Shown in pieces: positions 25,578 to 37,231 of a stretch of DNA of 64,000 bases. Where the stretch lies: positions 44,981 to 108,980 of the forward strand of contig JAFXGX010000069.1 in the NCBI GenBank assembly GCA_017536695.1. Reading direction: 5' to 3'. Below the pieces are notes generated by a model. It was not told where the DNA came from and did no database searches. It saw only the letters and a program-made list of their open reading frames with translations. Position numbers and translations under genes: made by a program. Source of the stretch: Bacteroidaceae bacterium. Its GTDB lineage: Bacteria > Bacteroidota > Bacteroidia > Bacteroidales > Bacteroidaceae. Numbering within the stretch: position 1 is the stretch's first letter; each line of letters begins with the position of its first letter.

Positions 25578-26903
25578 CTACTTTGTTACAAGTTCAATGA
25601 TATAATCTACGCCTGTAGGCACCTCGTCAAACATCAGCTTCACGCCCTCTTTGGTCTTCTTGAACTTGACAGGCTGCTTGTCGGCATATGTGAATGCCTT
25701 CTTCACTTTGCACTCAAGCGGAAGGTTCAGTTCCTTTTCGGCAAGGTCGAATATGTGCACGAACAGACGGTTGCCCTTACGTGTGGTAACACCCCAATCC
25801 TGTGCGGGGATGTCACCCGCAGTAGTGCCGTATACGGTCTCGCCGTTGGCGCGCAGCCACTCGCCCATCTCCTTCATGCGCTCAAGCGCAGCAGCGGGTA
25901 TCTCGCCGTTGGGCTGGGGACCTACATTGAGCAGCAGGTTCGCACCCTTGCCCGATGTGCTGATGAGCAGTCGTAACAGTGTCTCGGTGCTCTTGTAGTT
26001 CTGGTCAACGAGCTTGTAGCCCCACATTCCGTTCATTGTCTGGCATGTCTCAAGCGGCAGACGGCTTACTTCCTGTCCGCTGAGTCCCGCCTTGTTTTCG
26101 CCCGGGAGGTCGCGCTCGAATATCTGTATGTCCTCGCCCGGGTTGGGTACCTCGTGGTGGTTATTGCCGATGAGGCATGCGGGCTGCAGACGGTGTATCA
26201 TGGCATACTGCTCGTCAAGCTGCCAATTGAAAGGTATTGAGTCCTGGTCGCGGTCCCACTTGCCGTCGAACCATATTGCACCAATCTCGCCATAGTTTGT
26301 GAGAAGTTCGGTAAGCTGCTTGTTCATGAAATCGTAGTATGCGGGCCAGTCGGCTTTGGCTTTGTCGCGCCCGATGACCTGTGTGCCGGTGCGTCCCAAC
26401 GGATACTCATCGCGTGCCCAGTCGATGTGCGAGTAGTAGAGATGCAGCTTGATGCCCTGCTTGTGGCACTCCTCGGCAAGTTCCTTTATGACATCGCGGC
26501 CGAATGGGGTCGCATCGACAATGTTGTAGTCGCTCTGCTCGGTATCCCACATTGAAAAACTGTCATGGTGACGGCTTGTGAAACAGATATATTTTGCTCC
26601 TGCATCCTTTATTGCCGATACCCATGCCTTTGCGTCAAAGCGGTGGGGATAGAATGCATCGGCAGCCTTTGCATACTCGTTCTTGTCAATGGGGAAGTTC
26701 TGCAGGTACCACTCGCCCTGTGCGAACATACTGTATATGCCCCAGTGGATGAAGATACCGAACTTGCTGTCGGCGAACTCTTGGCGTGCCTTCAGGTTTT
26801 CGGGGGTCGGTGTATACTGCGCCTCCTGTGCGTTGGCCGTTGTTGAAACTAACAGCAGCGAAGACAATGCTCCTGCCTGGATTATTCTCTTTAGGATATT
26901 CAT
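25578..26903 (-). CDS. Alpha-L-fucosidase, GH29, exported
   Basis: 441 residues with a signal peptide (cut after A-N-A near residue 25). The GH29 catalytic barrel begins with FGIFIHWGIYSM; YICFTSRHHDSFSMWDT and the strand GAIWFDGKWD, which carries the nucleophile aspartate, follow. WGY and the LLLNVGPQPNGEIP segment close the barrel. A short C-terminal beta-domain ends it. The enzyme releases alpha-linked fucose, as from host mucin or milk glycans, in the periplasm. It has its own perfect promoter and no neighbouring SusC/SusD genes, so it is not in a classical polysaccharide utilisation locus. Confidence 0.95.
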   Translation of the reverse strand: MNILKRIIQAGALSSLLLVSTTANAQEAQYTPTPENLKARQEFADSKFGIFIHWGIYSMFAQGEWYLQNFPIDKNEYAKAADAFYPHRFDAKAWVSAIKDAGAKYICFTSRHHDSFSMWDTEQSDYNIVDATPFGRDVIKELAEECHKQGIKLHLYYSHIDWARDEYPLGRTGTQVIGRDKAKADWPAYYDFMNKQLTELLTNYGEIGAIWFDGKWDRDQDSIPFNWQLDEQYAMIHRLQPACLIGNNHHEVPNPGEDIQIFERDLPGENKAGLSGQEVSRLPLETCQTMNGMWGYKLVDQNYKSTETLLRLLISTSGKGANLLLNVGPQPNGEIPAAALERMKEMGEWLRANGETVYGTTAGDIPAQDWGVTTRKGNRLFVHIFDLAEKELNLPLECKVKKAFTYADKQPVKFKKTKEGVKLMFDEVPTGVDYIIELVTK

Positions 26904-26931
26904 GGTTATTGTGGTTTTGTTCTGTTTATTG

Positions 26932-26963
26932 CAAAAATAAGTTAAGCTCCCGAAAAGTACAAA
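26932..26963 (-). promoter_or_regulatory. Promoter of the GH29 fucosidase gene
   Basis: Minus strand TTTG (26960-26963), 20 bases, TATTTTTG (26932-26939). Back-to-back with the divergent promoter at 26970-27000. Confidence 0.75.
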
Positions 26964-26969
26964 TTATTT

Positions 26970-27000
26970 TTTGTGTTTGGCTGTTTCGGTGCTAATTTTG
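26970..27000 (+). promoter_or_regulatory. Promoter of the DUF4491/YeiH pair
   Basis: TTTG (26970-26973), 19 bases, TAATTTTG (26993-27000), an exact consensus match. It places the transcript start near 27006 and so favours the ATG at 27016. Confidence 0.75.
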
Positions 27001-27015
27001 CATGCAAATGAAAGA

Positions 27016-27318
27016 ATGAGTATGGAATTGAATTTTTCGGGAATAATAATAGGTGTTGCCACTTTCCTTGTAATCGGGCTTTTTCATCCCCTTGTCATCA
27101 AGGCTGAGTATTATATCGGAGTAAGGAGCTGGTGGCTTTTTCTGCTCCTCGGAATTGTCGCGGGCATCGCTTCGCTGCTGGTTGCGGACCTGACGCTTTC
27201 AATAATCCTTGGCGTGGTGGCATTCTCATCTTTCTGGAGCATAGGCGAGGTATTCGCCCAGAAGAAAAGGGTCGAGAAAGGGTGGTTCCCTGCCAATCCG
27301 AAGAGAAAAAACAGATAA
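27016..27318 (+). CDS. DUF4491 small membrane protein
   Basis: 100 residues from the ATG at 27016; an earlier in-frame start at 26971 lies inside the promoter. Three hydrophobic segments (about residues 5-25, 35-53, 55-75) and a basic, proline-containing tail (FAQKKRVEKGWFPANPKRKNR) match the small membrane family DUF4491 found in Bacteroidota. Function unknown. The stop lies nine bases before the YeiH-like gene, so the two form one operon and may work together. Confidence 0.85.
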   Translation: MSMELNFSGIIIGVATFLVIGLFHPLVIKAEYYIGVRSWWLFLLLGIVAGIASLLVADLTLSIILGVVAFSSFWSIGEVFAQKKRVEKGWFPANPKRKNR

Positions 27319-27327
27319 AATGCTGCA

Positions 27328-28296
27328 ATGATGATGTATTCGAGAATATTGTATATCGCCAACCTAGTGCTGTTTGCGGTGGCGTTGTTCATAACATATA
27401 TACCTGGTCTTGAGGGCGTTTGCTCATGGGTCACTCCGCCGTTCCTGCTCTTTATGGGATTGTTGTTCGCGTTGTTGTGCGGGCAGCCGTTTCCCGACTT
27501 CAATAAAAAGTGTTCCAAGATGTTGCTGCAGTATTCTGTGGTTGGACTCGGTTTTGGAATGAACCTCGGGAGTTCTCTCGCTTCGGGAGCCTCGGGCATG
27601 GCATTTACCATTGTCTCGGTGTTCGGGACCCTTCTCCTTGGCTGGGTTGTGGGGCGCAGGCTGTTGAAAGTTGACCGCAATACCTCTTATCTTGTCAGTA
27701 CGGGAACTGCTATCTGTGGCGGCAGTGCGATAGCAGCTGTGGGGCCGATAATAAATGCAAAAGGCAGCGAGATGTCGGTGGCATTGGGTACTGTCTTCAT
27801 CCTCAATGCAGTTGCACTCTTCATATTCCCCGTGATAGGGCGCGCGCTTGGGCTCAGTGATGCCGATTTCGGTACTTGGGCGGCAATTGCCATACATGAT
27901 ACAAGCTCGGTGGTGGGAGCGGGTGCCGCGTACAGCGAGGCTGCGCTTGAAGTGGCAACGACAATAAAACTCACACGTGCTCTGTGGATTATCCCTGTGG
28001 CGATATTCACCGCTTTCCTCTTCCGCAGCAAGGGCAGGAAAGTCGCAATCCCCTGGTTCATCCTGTGGTTCATAGTGGCAATGGTGGTAAATACCTATCT
28101 GCTCGATTCTGTTCCACAGGTAGGCAGGACTATCAATGGTATCGCACGCAAGTGCCTGACACTTACTATGTTCTTTATTGGCGCATCATTGTCGGTCGAT
28201 CTCCTCAAGCAGGTAGGTATCAAACCTCTGCTTCAGGGTATTCTGCTGTGGGTGCTTATAAGTGTAGGTTCGCTGCTTTATATCATTCTTGTGTAA
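27328..28296 (+). CDS. YeiH-type (UPF0324) putative sulfate exporter
   Basis: 322 residues, polytopic with about ten membrane helices. The conserved TGTAICGGSAIAAVGPIINA stretch, GMNLGS, and the IAIHDTSSVVGAGAAYS segment are typical of UPF0324/YeiH. The family is annotated as sulfate exporters on limited evidence. Second gene after DUF4491. The last 14 bases overlap the 3' end of the convergent M23 peptidase gene. Confidence 0.9.
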   Translation: MMMYSRILYIANLVLFAVALFITYIPGLEGVCSWVTPPFLLFMGLLFALLCGQPFPDFNKKCSKMLLQYSVVGLGFGMNLGSSLASGASGMAFTIVSVFGTLLLGWVVGRRLLKVDRNTSYLVSTGTAICGGSAIAAVGPIINAKGSEMSVALGTVFILNAVALFIFPVIGRALGLSDADFGTWAAIAIHDTSSVVGAGAAYSEAALEVATTIKLTRALWIIPVAIFTAFLFRSKGRKVAIPWFILWFIVAMVVNTYLLDSVPQVGRTINGIARKCLTLTMFFIGASLSVDLLKQVGIKPLLQGILLWVLISVGSLLYIILV

Positions 28297-29557
28297 GTGT
28301 CAGCTGAATACCGGCAAGCCTTTTCACAAGGGAGTCCTTTACAGCAGTAAATGCCTCCCTGTTTGCCTCGCTTATCGGCATCTTGGGCTGTGACTTTATT
28401 GTCAGCGGGTTGACGGGCTTGCCGTTCTCATGCACGCGGAAATCAAGGTGCGGTCCTGTCGACAGTCCTGTGGAGCCTACATATCCGATTACCTGTTTCT
28501 GCTTGACGAAATCGCCCTCTTTCAGCCCCTTGGCAAACTTCGACAGGTGCATGTAGGTTGTCGTATATGTGCTGTTGTGGCGAATCTTTATGTAGTTGCC
28601 GCCACCGTTGGCCTGATATCCTTTCTTTATGACCTTACCGCTTCCTATGGCGTATACAGGAGTGCCGGTAGGTGCCGCATAGTCCACTCCATGATGCGCG
28701 CGGTAACGCTTCAGTACAGGGTGGTAGCGGCTGTTCGAGAATTTCGATGATATGCGGTAGAAGTCAAGCGGAGCCTTCAGGAACGCTCCTTCAAGGCTGT
28801 TGCCGTCAATGTTGTAGAAGAGTTCTCCCTCCTCGCCCTGTGTGAACGGTATTGCATATACGGTATTGCCCGATGCGCAGAACGATGCCGCATCGATGCG
28901 GTAGTTATTCAGCGGTGTCTCATCGACATATTCCCGCGAATATACAAGGCGGAACTCATCGCCCTCCTGTATGCCGAAAAAGTCGATTGACCAGCCGAAG
29001 ATGTGCGACATGAGTACTGCCAGCTGTGGCGATGTACCGCTACTTTCCATAGCGACCCATAACGAAGAGTTTACACGCCCGGCAACCTCTGCAGTTCTCC
29101 ATGATGTGGGCTTCTCGTGTCTTGTGGCACACAAGCCATTGGCTATGTCAAAGGTCACGTAACTTTTGGGGCTGGTCTCATATATAAAATATCGCGCAGT
29201 GCTGTCTCTGTCGCACAGCATGGCGCATGCCTGTCCCGGACGAATCTTCCTTTCATCGAATATGCTGTCAGGGCATTGTGTAAGGTCATGTATCTGCTGT
29301 GCACTGAAACCGAACCCGAAAAGGACCTCGGCAAGAGTCTCCTTCGGCTTTATGGTGTCGTATGTAACGATGAATTCCTCAATCGGCAGCCCGTATTTCA
29401 TTACAACGGGTTTTGCAGGGATAGTATCCCCTATAACGGTATCGGTCTGTGAGAGTTCATCTGTGTTGCCTTTTCCTGTGTTGTGGATGAGGAGCAGTGC
29501 TGCCCCGAGAACAAGAAAGAGCATTGCGGCAATTATGGCGATTCTGCTTTTTTTCAT
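28283..29557 (-). CDS. M23-family (LytM) endopeptidase, membrane-anchored
   Basis: 424 residues with an N-terminal membrane segment (residues 6-24). Residues 60-110 resemble a helical LysM/OapA-like region. The C-terminal LytM domain has its zinc ligands in HHGVDYAAPTGTPV and HLDFRV (HxH-type partner), and the GYVGSTGLSTGPHLDFRVHENGKPVNP stretch is diagnostic. It should cut peptidoglycan cross-bridges or, if regulatory, activate amidases; both zinc motifs look intact, favouring an active enzyme. Monocistronic, convergent with the YeiH-like gene. Confidence 0.92.
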   Translation of the reverse strand: MKKSRIAIIAAMLFLVLGAALLLIHNTGKGNTDELSQTDTVIGDTIPAKPVVMKYGLPIEEFIVTYDTIKPKETLAEVLFGFGFSAQQIHDLTQCPDSIFDERKIRPGQACAMLCDRDSTARYFIYETSPKSYVTFDIANGLCATRHEKPTSWRTAEVAGRVNSSLWVAMESSGTSPQLAVLMSHIFGWSIDFFGIQEGDEFRLVYSREYVDETPLNNYRIDAASFCASGNTVYAIPFTQGEEGELFYNIDGNSLEGAFLKAPLDFYRISSKFSNSRYHPVLKRYRAHHGVDYAAPTGTPVYAIGSGKVIKKGYQANGGGNYIKIRHNSTYTTTYMHLSKFAKGLKEGDFVKQKQVIGYVGSTGLSTGPHLDFRVHENGKPVNPLTIKSQPKMPISEANREAFTAVKDSLVKRLAGIQLTLTQE

Positions 29558-29654
29558 CGTGCTTTTTGTGTTGTTTCATAATTCTGCACGAAGATACGGT
29601 ATTTTGCCGAGTTCTGAAAAAAATATAAATCTGCTATTAAATATTTTACATTTT

Positions 29655-29684
29655 ATTGTAAAATTATAACTTTTAATATCTTTG
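29655..29684 (+). promoter_or_regulatory. Candidate promoter of the GH2 gene
   Basis: ATTG (29655-29658), 18 bases, TATCTTTG (29677-29684). A second -7-like box TAACTTTG lies at 29693-29700, so the gene may have two starts. Confidence 0.5.
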
Positions 29685-29735
29685 CAATCGGCTAACTTTG
29701 GCCTATTACGTGCAAGAACAAACTACTAACTATAA

Positions 29736-34013
<4,278 letters not shown>

Positions 34014-34034
34014 TATGAAGAACTTGTAATCATC

Positions 34035-34073
34035 GGCAGGTCCTGTAAATCTATCAGGTTTATGGGGCCTGCC
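34035..34073 (+). terminator. Possible terminator hairpin after the GH2 gene
   Basis: GGCAGG and CCTGCC arms with additional weak pairs around a 20-base loop. It lies just before the GNAT gene, so termination may be partial. Confidence 0.35.
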
Positions 34074-34093
34074 TTGATATTTGACATTAAGAT

Positions 34094-34582
34094 ATGGAAA
34101 GAAAAAAGCCTGTTATACGCAAGGCGGAGCGTGAAGATGTGGCTCTTGTCCTTGAGTTCATTAAAGGGATTGCGAAGTATGAAAAGATGGAGAACGAGGT
34201 TGAGGCTACGGTTGAACTCCTCGAAGAACAGTTGTTTGATAAAGGGCGTGCCGAGGTAATTTTCGCAATGGAGGATGGAAAAGAGGTCGGTTTTGCACTC
34301 TTTTTCCATAATTTTTCAACCTTCGTAGGGCGTGGCGGCCTCTATCTTGAGGACCTGTATGTCTATCCCGAATACCGCGGCAAGGGGTATGGTAAGGCCT
34401 TGTTCCTTGAACTTGTAAGGATTGCCAATGAGCGTAAGTGCGGCCGAATGGAGTGGGTATGCCTCAACTGGAACACCCCCAGCATAGAGTTTTACCGTTC
34501 CATGGGAGCCGTTGCACTTGATGAGTGGACAACGTACAGGCTTACAGAAGGGACTATTGAACGATTGACGAACAACGGTTAA
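34094..34582 (+). CDS. GNAT N-acetyltransferase, diamine acetyltransferase-like
   Basis: 162-residue cytoplasmic acetyltransferase. The acetyl-CoA loop is seen in LEDLYVYPEYRGKGYGKALF (R-G-K-G-Y-G), and MEWVCLNWNTPSIEFYRSMGA with DEWTTYRL matches spermidine/diamine N1-acetyltransferases (SSAT type). The polyamine substrate is an inference from this likeness. It starts 80 bases after the GH2 stop and may be partly co-transcribed. A GC hairpin (GGGCGG/CCGCCC, 34594-34611) follows the stop. Confidence 0.85.
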   Translation: MERKKPVIRKAEREDVALVLEFIKGIAKYEKMENEVEATVELLEEQLFDKGRAEVIFAMEDGKEVGFALFFHNFSTFVGRGGLYLEDLYVYPEYRGKGYGKALFLELVRIANERKCGRMEWVCLNWNTPSIEFYRSMGAVALDEWTTYRLTEGTIERLTNNG

Positions 34583-34805
34583 CGAAGTTGTAAGGGCGGG
34601 GTCAGCCGCCCGTGACAGAAACGCATCTATAGGAAAAGATAGAATCTTTGAGACCGCCTTATCGCAACCTGCTGCTGCACCACAAGAACTCCCTCCCATT
34701 TCGGGTATTTGCCTTTGGCGAATTTGCTCCCGTTCGTTGTGTAATTACAAACAAGCTCGCATTACACTCACTTACTCGCAACTTTGTCCTCTTTAGAAAG
34801 CAGGA

Positions 34806-34856
34806 GAGTTTGCATAAAAAAAGAGCAGATTAATCTGCTCTTTTGTCTCATAGTGC
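34806..34856. repeat. Left copy of a 51-base direct repeat bounding an AT-rich islet
   Basis: Aligns without gaps to 37020-37070 with 47 of 51 bases identical. It contains a perfect 24-base palindrome (34820-34843) that is a copy of the tRNA-Leu terminator. The similarity fades exactly where, in the right copy, the tRNA gene begins. The preceding 34583-34805 contains no gene I can support, only short repeat debris (CTCCCTCCC, AAAGCAGGAG) related to the 25.5-kb hairpin element. Confidence 0.7.
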
Positions 34857-34884
34857 AAATTTGTGACAAATTATCGGCACAGCC

Positions 34885-34986
34885 AACTTTAAACGAGACT
34901 TTCTAAAGGTGGTAGATTTCGTTCATTACTTGAAAGCAGAGGGTTACGATATGGTGACTTTTAAGAAAGTTCGTGATGACCTCTGA
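34885..34986 (+). pseudogene. C-terminal remnant of a protein-coding gene
   Basis: A 33-codon in-frame stretch ending at TGA (34984-34986) reads as plausible protein: FKRDFLKVVDFVHYLKAEGY then DMVTFKKVRDDL. It lacks a start, and an in-frame stop at 34864 precedes it. The pattern (helix, AEGYxxVTF, charged end) recalls the C-terminus of polysaccharide deacetylases, but that is weak. It looks like debris from the formation of the adjacent islet. Confidence 0.4.
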
Positions 34987-35012
34987 AAATTGATCGTCAA
35001 ATAGGTTTCAAT

Positions 35013-35225
35013 TCAACAGTCAGCACCGATACGCTCGGCAAGTTCCGCCTGTGTCAAACGTGCGTTCTTACGAGCATCGAGCAATATCTGCGCATTGTAT
35101 TCTTCCCAAGCCTTTGCAGTAGCCTCTGCACGACTTTGAGTACCAACCTCGCCAAATTCCCTTGCAAGTTCGGCACTTACATCATAAATTTCATTCTTTT
35201 TGCTCATGATATCCTGTTTTGTCAT
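35013..35225 (-). pseudogene. Truncated XRE-type antitoxin-like gene
   Basis: 70 residues: a HigA/XRE-antitoxin-like N-terminus (SRAEATAKAWEEYNAQILLDARK) and the first two helices of a helix-turn-helix (LTQAELAERIG), then an abrupt stop after A-D-C where intact relatives continue with the recognition helix and 25-30 more residues. The DNA-binding helix is missing, so it should be non-functional. No toxin gene lies beside it. An alternative ATG gives MSKKNEIYD. It starts six bases after the DUF2442-HTH gene. Confidence 0.7.
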
Positions 35226-35231
35226 TCAATA

Positions 35232-35639
35232 TCAGAATACGACTTCCAAGTATCCGGCTCCAATCTTGTGTATCTCCTTCAAAATCTGTTCTTCACGTTC
35301 TTTTGAGGGTTTCTTGAAACCGTTTATATAGTTTCTCAACAAAGAAGCATTTATATTTATGAGTTTGGCAAACTCTGCAATATTCAGTTCCTTATGTGTT
35401 AAGAAAAACCTTTGTAATGGTGTTGGTTCTGCATCCTCGTATTCAAAACTCTCAAAACTTATATCTTCATCAAGCTCTCTCCAATGAATGCCATCAAGGC
35501 CAATAGTGTATTTCATACGTTCTTCTTCATCTGCAGACAGCAAGTGCGGATACCAAAGCAGGGATTGGCGATACTCTTTACCATTATTATCTACTCCATA
35601 TACATAATCCTTGTCAAACCAGACTCTAACAATCTTCAT
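35232..35639 (-). CDS. DUF2442 protein fused to a helix-turn-helix
   Basis: 135 residues from the ATG at 35637-35639. Residues 1-70 match DUF2442 (IVRVWFDKDYVYGVDNNGKE, GLDGIHWRELDEDIS); residues 80-135 form a helix-turn-helix (FAKLININASLLRNYINGFKKPSKEREEQI) like an XRE repressor. DUF2442 genes commonly sit beside DUF4160 genes, as here, in a layout that resembles toxin-antitoxin pairs. The start lies four bases after the DUF4160 stop. With its HTH it may autoregulate the pair. The DNA is visibly AT-rich compared with the flanks. Confidence 0.75.
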   Translation of the reverse strand: MKIVRVWFDKDYVYGVDNNGKEYRQSLLWYPHLLSADEEERMKYTIGLDGIHWRELDEDISFESFEYEDAEPTPLQRFFLTHKELNIAEFAKLININASLLRNYINGFKKPSKEREEQILKEIHKIGAGYLEVVF

Positions 35640-35643
35640 GTCC

Positions 35644-35889
35644 TTATTCCTCCTTTCCAAAATACTTAATCCAATGCTTGATTATAATGTCCTGATTATA
35701 GTCAATAACCTCTTTAATCTTCTTAAGGTCATTGCTTTTGATATTATAAACTGTTTTTAGCACAAATTCATCTTCTACTAAATCGAACTTTGCCATACCG
35801 TCGTTGCCTTCTACGTGAACGTGTAATGGCTCATGTTCTCTGCTATAAAAGAAAAATGAAAATCCGTAAAATCTAAAAATTTCAGGCAT
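35644..35889 (-). CDS. DUF4160 protein
   Basis: 81 residues beginning MPEIFRFYGFSFFFYSREHEPLHVHVEG, the hallmark of DUF4160, with the conserved H-x-P-x-H-V-H-V histidine cluster and a C-terminal NQDIIIKHWIKYFG helix. It is the upstream member of the DUF4160/DUF2442 pair. The family is widespread in mobile regions and is suspected to act as a toxin-like or partner protein, but this is not established. The gene is AT-rich and lies inside the repeat-bounded islet. Confidence 0.8.
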   Translation of the reverse strand: MPEIFRFYGFSFFFYSREHEPLHVHVEGNDGMAKFDLVEDEFVLKTVYNIKSNDLKKIKEVIDYNQDIIIKHWIKYFGKEE

Positions 35890-36085
35890 ATTGTATATAG
35901 TTTCATTACTGCGAATATAGGTATTATTTTTAATACCTGCAAATAAAAATGCTACTTTTTAGCAATTACATATAAAAACTGTGATTGTGCTCCATGTTTA
36001 CGCTATAAATGGGTGAGCTTTACAAGGTTGGTAATGGTATCAAAAGCAAAATAACCTCAACGCCCTGAATTTTGTATTAAATAAA

Positions 36086-36125
36086 ATGTATCAAAGTAAT
36101 CTTATAAATGACTACCTTGATACAT
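36086..36125 (-). terminator. Terminator of the glycosylase-like gene
   Basis: ATGTATCAA and TTGATACAT arms, extended by GTA/TAC with one mismatch, followed on the minus strand by TTTTA. It lies 19 bases after the stop codon. The rest of 35890-36143 shows no gene. Confidence 0.65.
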
Positions 36126-36143
36126 CCTTTTTGTGTGGCGAAT

Positions 36144-36911
36144 TTACTCTTTATTATTTTCCCATTCCAGATGGTATTGAAACCATTTTTTATTATGTGC
36201 GCCTAACGCTCCAATTTGTCGAGGATGAGCTAAAGGAAGAACGTTCATTTTTATGCCATTGATAATTGCCTTTGAGGGATTCCCATATCCATATATCTCT
36301 ACATATTCTTGCAATGACGTGTAGTTTACCTTGGTTATTCTATTTAAGAACTGCTGAATGGGAATATCACCCAGCAAAACAATTAAACTTGCTTTTGATT
36401 CGCTCAGCTCATTGAGAATCTCTTTACTTCTATTATGGTCACAAAAGACAGTTGGTCGTTTAGGAATCGTAACGTGATTGAGGCCGTATTGCTTTATTAT
36501 AGGCTCATATTTTGCTTCCAGCACTTTAATCTGGCTTGCATTCAGACGTGTTTCAGGCAATAAATCACATAACCAAGCATCTTTCCTCATATATCCCAAC
36601 GGTGCAAGAATATGTTCATCCAGAACTTTTGCAGAAGGCCCATTTAAATGACTCCCTGCTGGCTCTAAAGTCCCAAGCTCATCTGGTATATGGATTTTAC
36701 TGATAATTTCCTTGGCTTCATCAGGGTTACCATCCCAAAAAATTCTTGGTTCACTTGCAACGGCCAATGCCTGACATACAATTTCGTTCCCTTTTTTCCA
36801 TTTTGCATGCACAGCACTGGCATATACACCAAGGACAAATACCTGCTTTGCTGTTCTGTCTTTTTGTACTAACGGTTTAACTATTTCTCCAAAAGGATAT
36901 TTGTATTCCAT
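36144..36911 (-). CDS. Uracil-DNA-glycosylase-fold-like protein of an AT-rich islet
   Basis: 255 residues from the ATG at 36909-36911; a GTG further up would start inside a repeat and is rejected. The strand VFVLGVYASAVHAKW near the N-terminus, the central LIVLLGDIPIQQFL and the C-terminal LAHPRQIGALGAHNKKW are laid out like the uracil-DNA glycosylase superfamily, where an H-P motif near the C-terminus binds the DNA. The canonical catalytic GxDPYH-type loop is not seen, so activity is uncertain. In an islet with toxin-antitoxin-like genes a nucleic-acid or defence role is possible. Confidence in the fold is moderate. Confidence 0.5.
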   Translation of the reverse strand: MEYKYPFGEIVKPLVQKDRTAKQVFVLGVYASAVHAKWKKGNEIVCQALAVASEPRIFWDGNPDEAKEIISKIHIPDELGTLEPAGSHLNGPSAKVLDEHILAPLGYMRKDAWLCDLLPETRLNASQIKVLEAKYEPIIKQYGLNHVTIPKRPTVFCDHNRSKEILNELSESKASLIVLLGDIPIQQFLNRITKVNYTSLQEYVEIYGYGNPSKAIINGIKMNVLPLAHPRQIGALGAHNKKWFQYHLEWENNKE

Positions 36912-36975
36912 AAATTCTAAATTATCGGTGTAAATATAGCGATATGCTTGCTGACCGCAACCGCAGGGCTTTAGG

Positions 36976-37024
36976 AACTCCTCCGTCACTGCGTGACACC
37001 TTTTCTTTAAAAAGCGGAGGAGTT
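36976..37024. repeat. Inverted-repeat intergenic element, copy 2
   Basis: AACTCCTCCG at one end pairs with CGGAGGAGTT at the other. It shares CGTCACTGC and TTAAAAAGCGGAGGAG with the copy at 25513-25565 and runs directly into the right direct repeat of the islet. Confidence 0.6.
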
Positions 37025-37070
37025 TGCATAAAAAAAGAGCAGAAAACTCTGCTCTTTTGTCTCATCGTGC
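37020..37070. repeat. Right copy of the 51-base direct repeat, flanking tRNA-Leu
   Basis: Ends at the 3' end of tRNA-Leu and includes its terminator. 47 of 51 bases match 34806-34856. Together the two copies bound 2.2 kb of AT-rich DNA. Confidence 0.7.
37027..37057 (-). terminator. tRNA-Leu terminator
   Basis: Ten-bp stem (AAAGAGCAGA/TCTGCTCTTT) with a four-base loop, then seven T on the minus strand, 11 bases after the tRNA. Confidence 0.85.
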
Positions 37071-37149
37071 GCGTGATAGGACTCGAACCTACACGTCGCA
37101 AAACACCAGATCCTAAGTCTGGCGCGTCTACCAATTTCGCCACACGCGC
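37068..37149 (-). tRNA. tRNA-Leu (anticodon TAG)
   Basis: 82 bases on the minus strand: acceptor GCGCGTG/CACGCGC, anticodon stem CCAGA/TCTGG around loop CTTAGGA (anticodon TAG), a long variable arm as in leucine tRNAs, T loop GTTCGAGTC, discriminator A. CCA is not encoded. Confidence 0.95.
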
Positions 37150-37171
37150 GATAAAACTTAGTTTACGGATG

Positions 37172-37179
37172 CAAAGGTA
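37172..37179 (-). promoter_or_regulatory. -7 promoter box for tRNA-Leu
   Basis: TACCTTTG on the minus strand, an exact TAnnTTTG match about 22 bases before the tRNA. Confidence 0.5.
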
Positions 37180-37231
37180 GTACTTTTTTTCAAGAAACAG
37201 CTACGATTCATGAAAATATTTCAGTAGTGTG

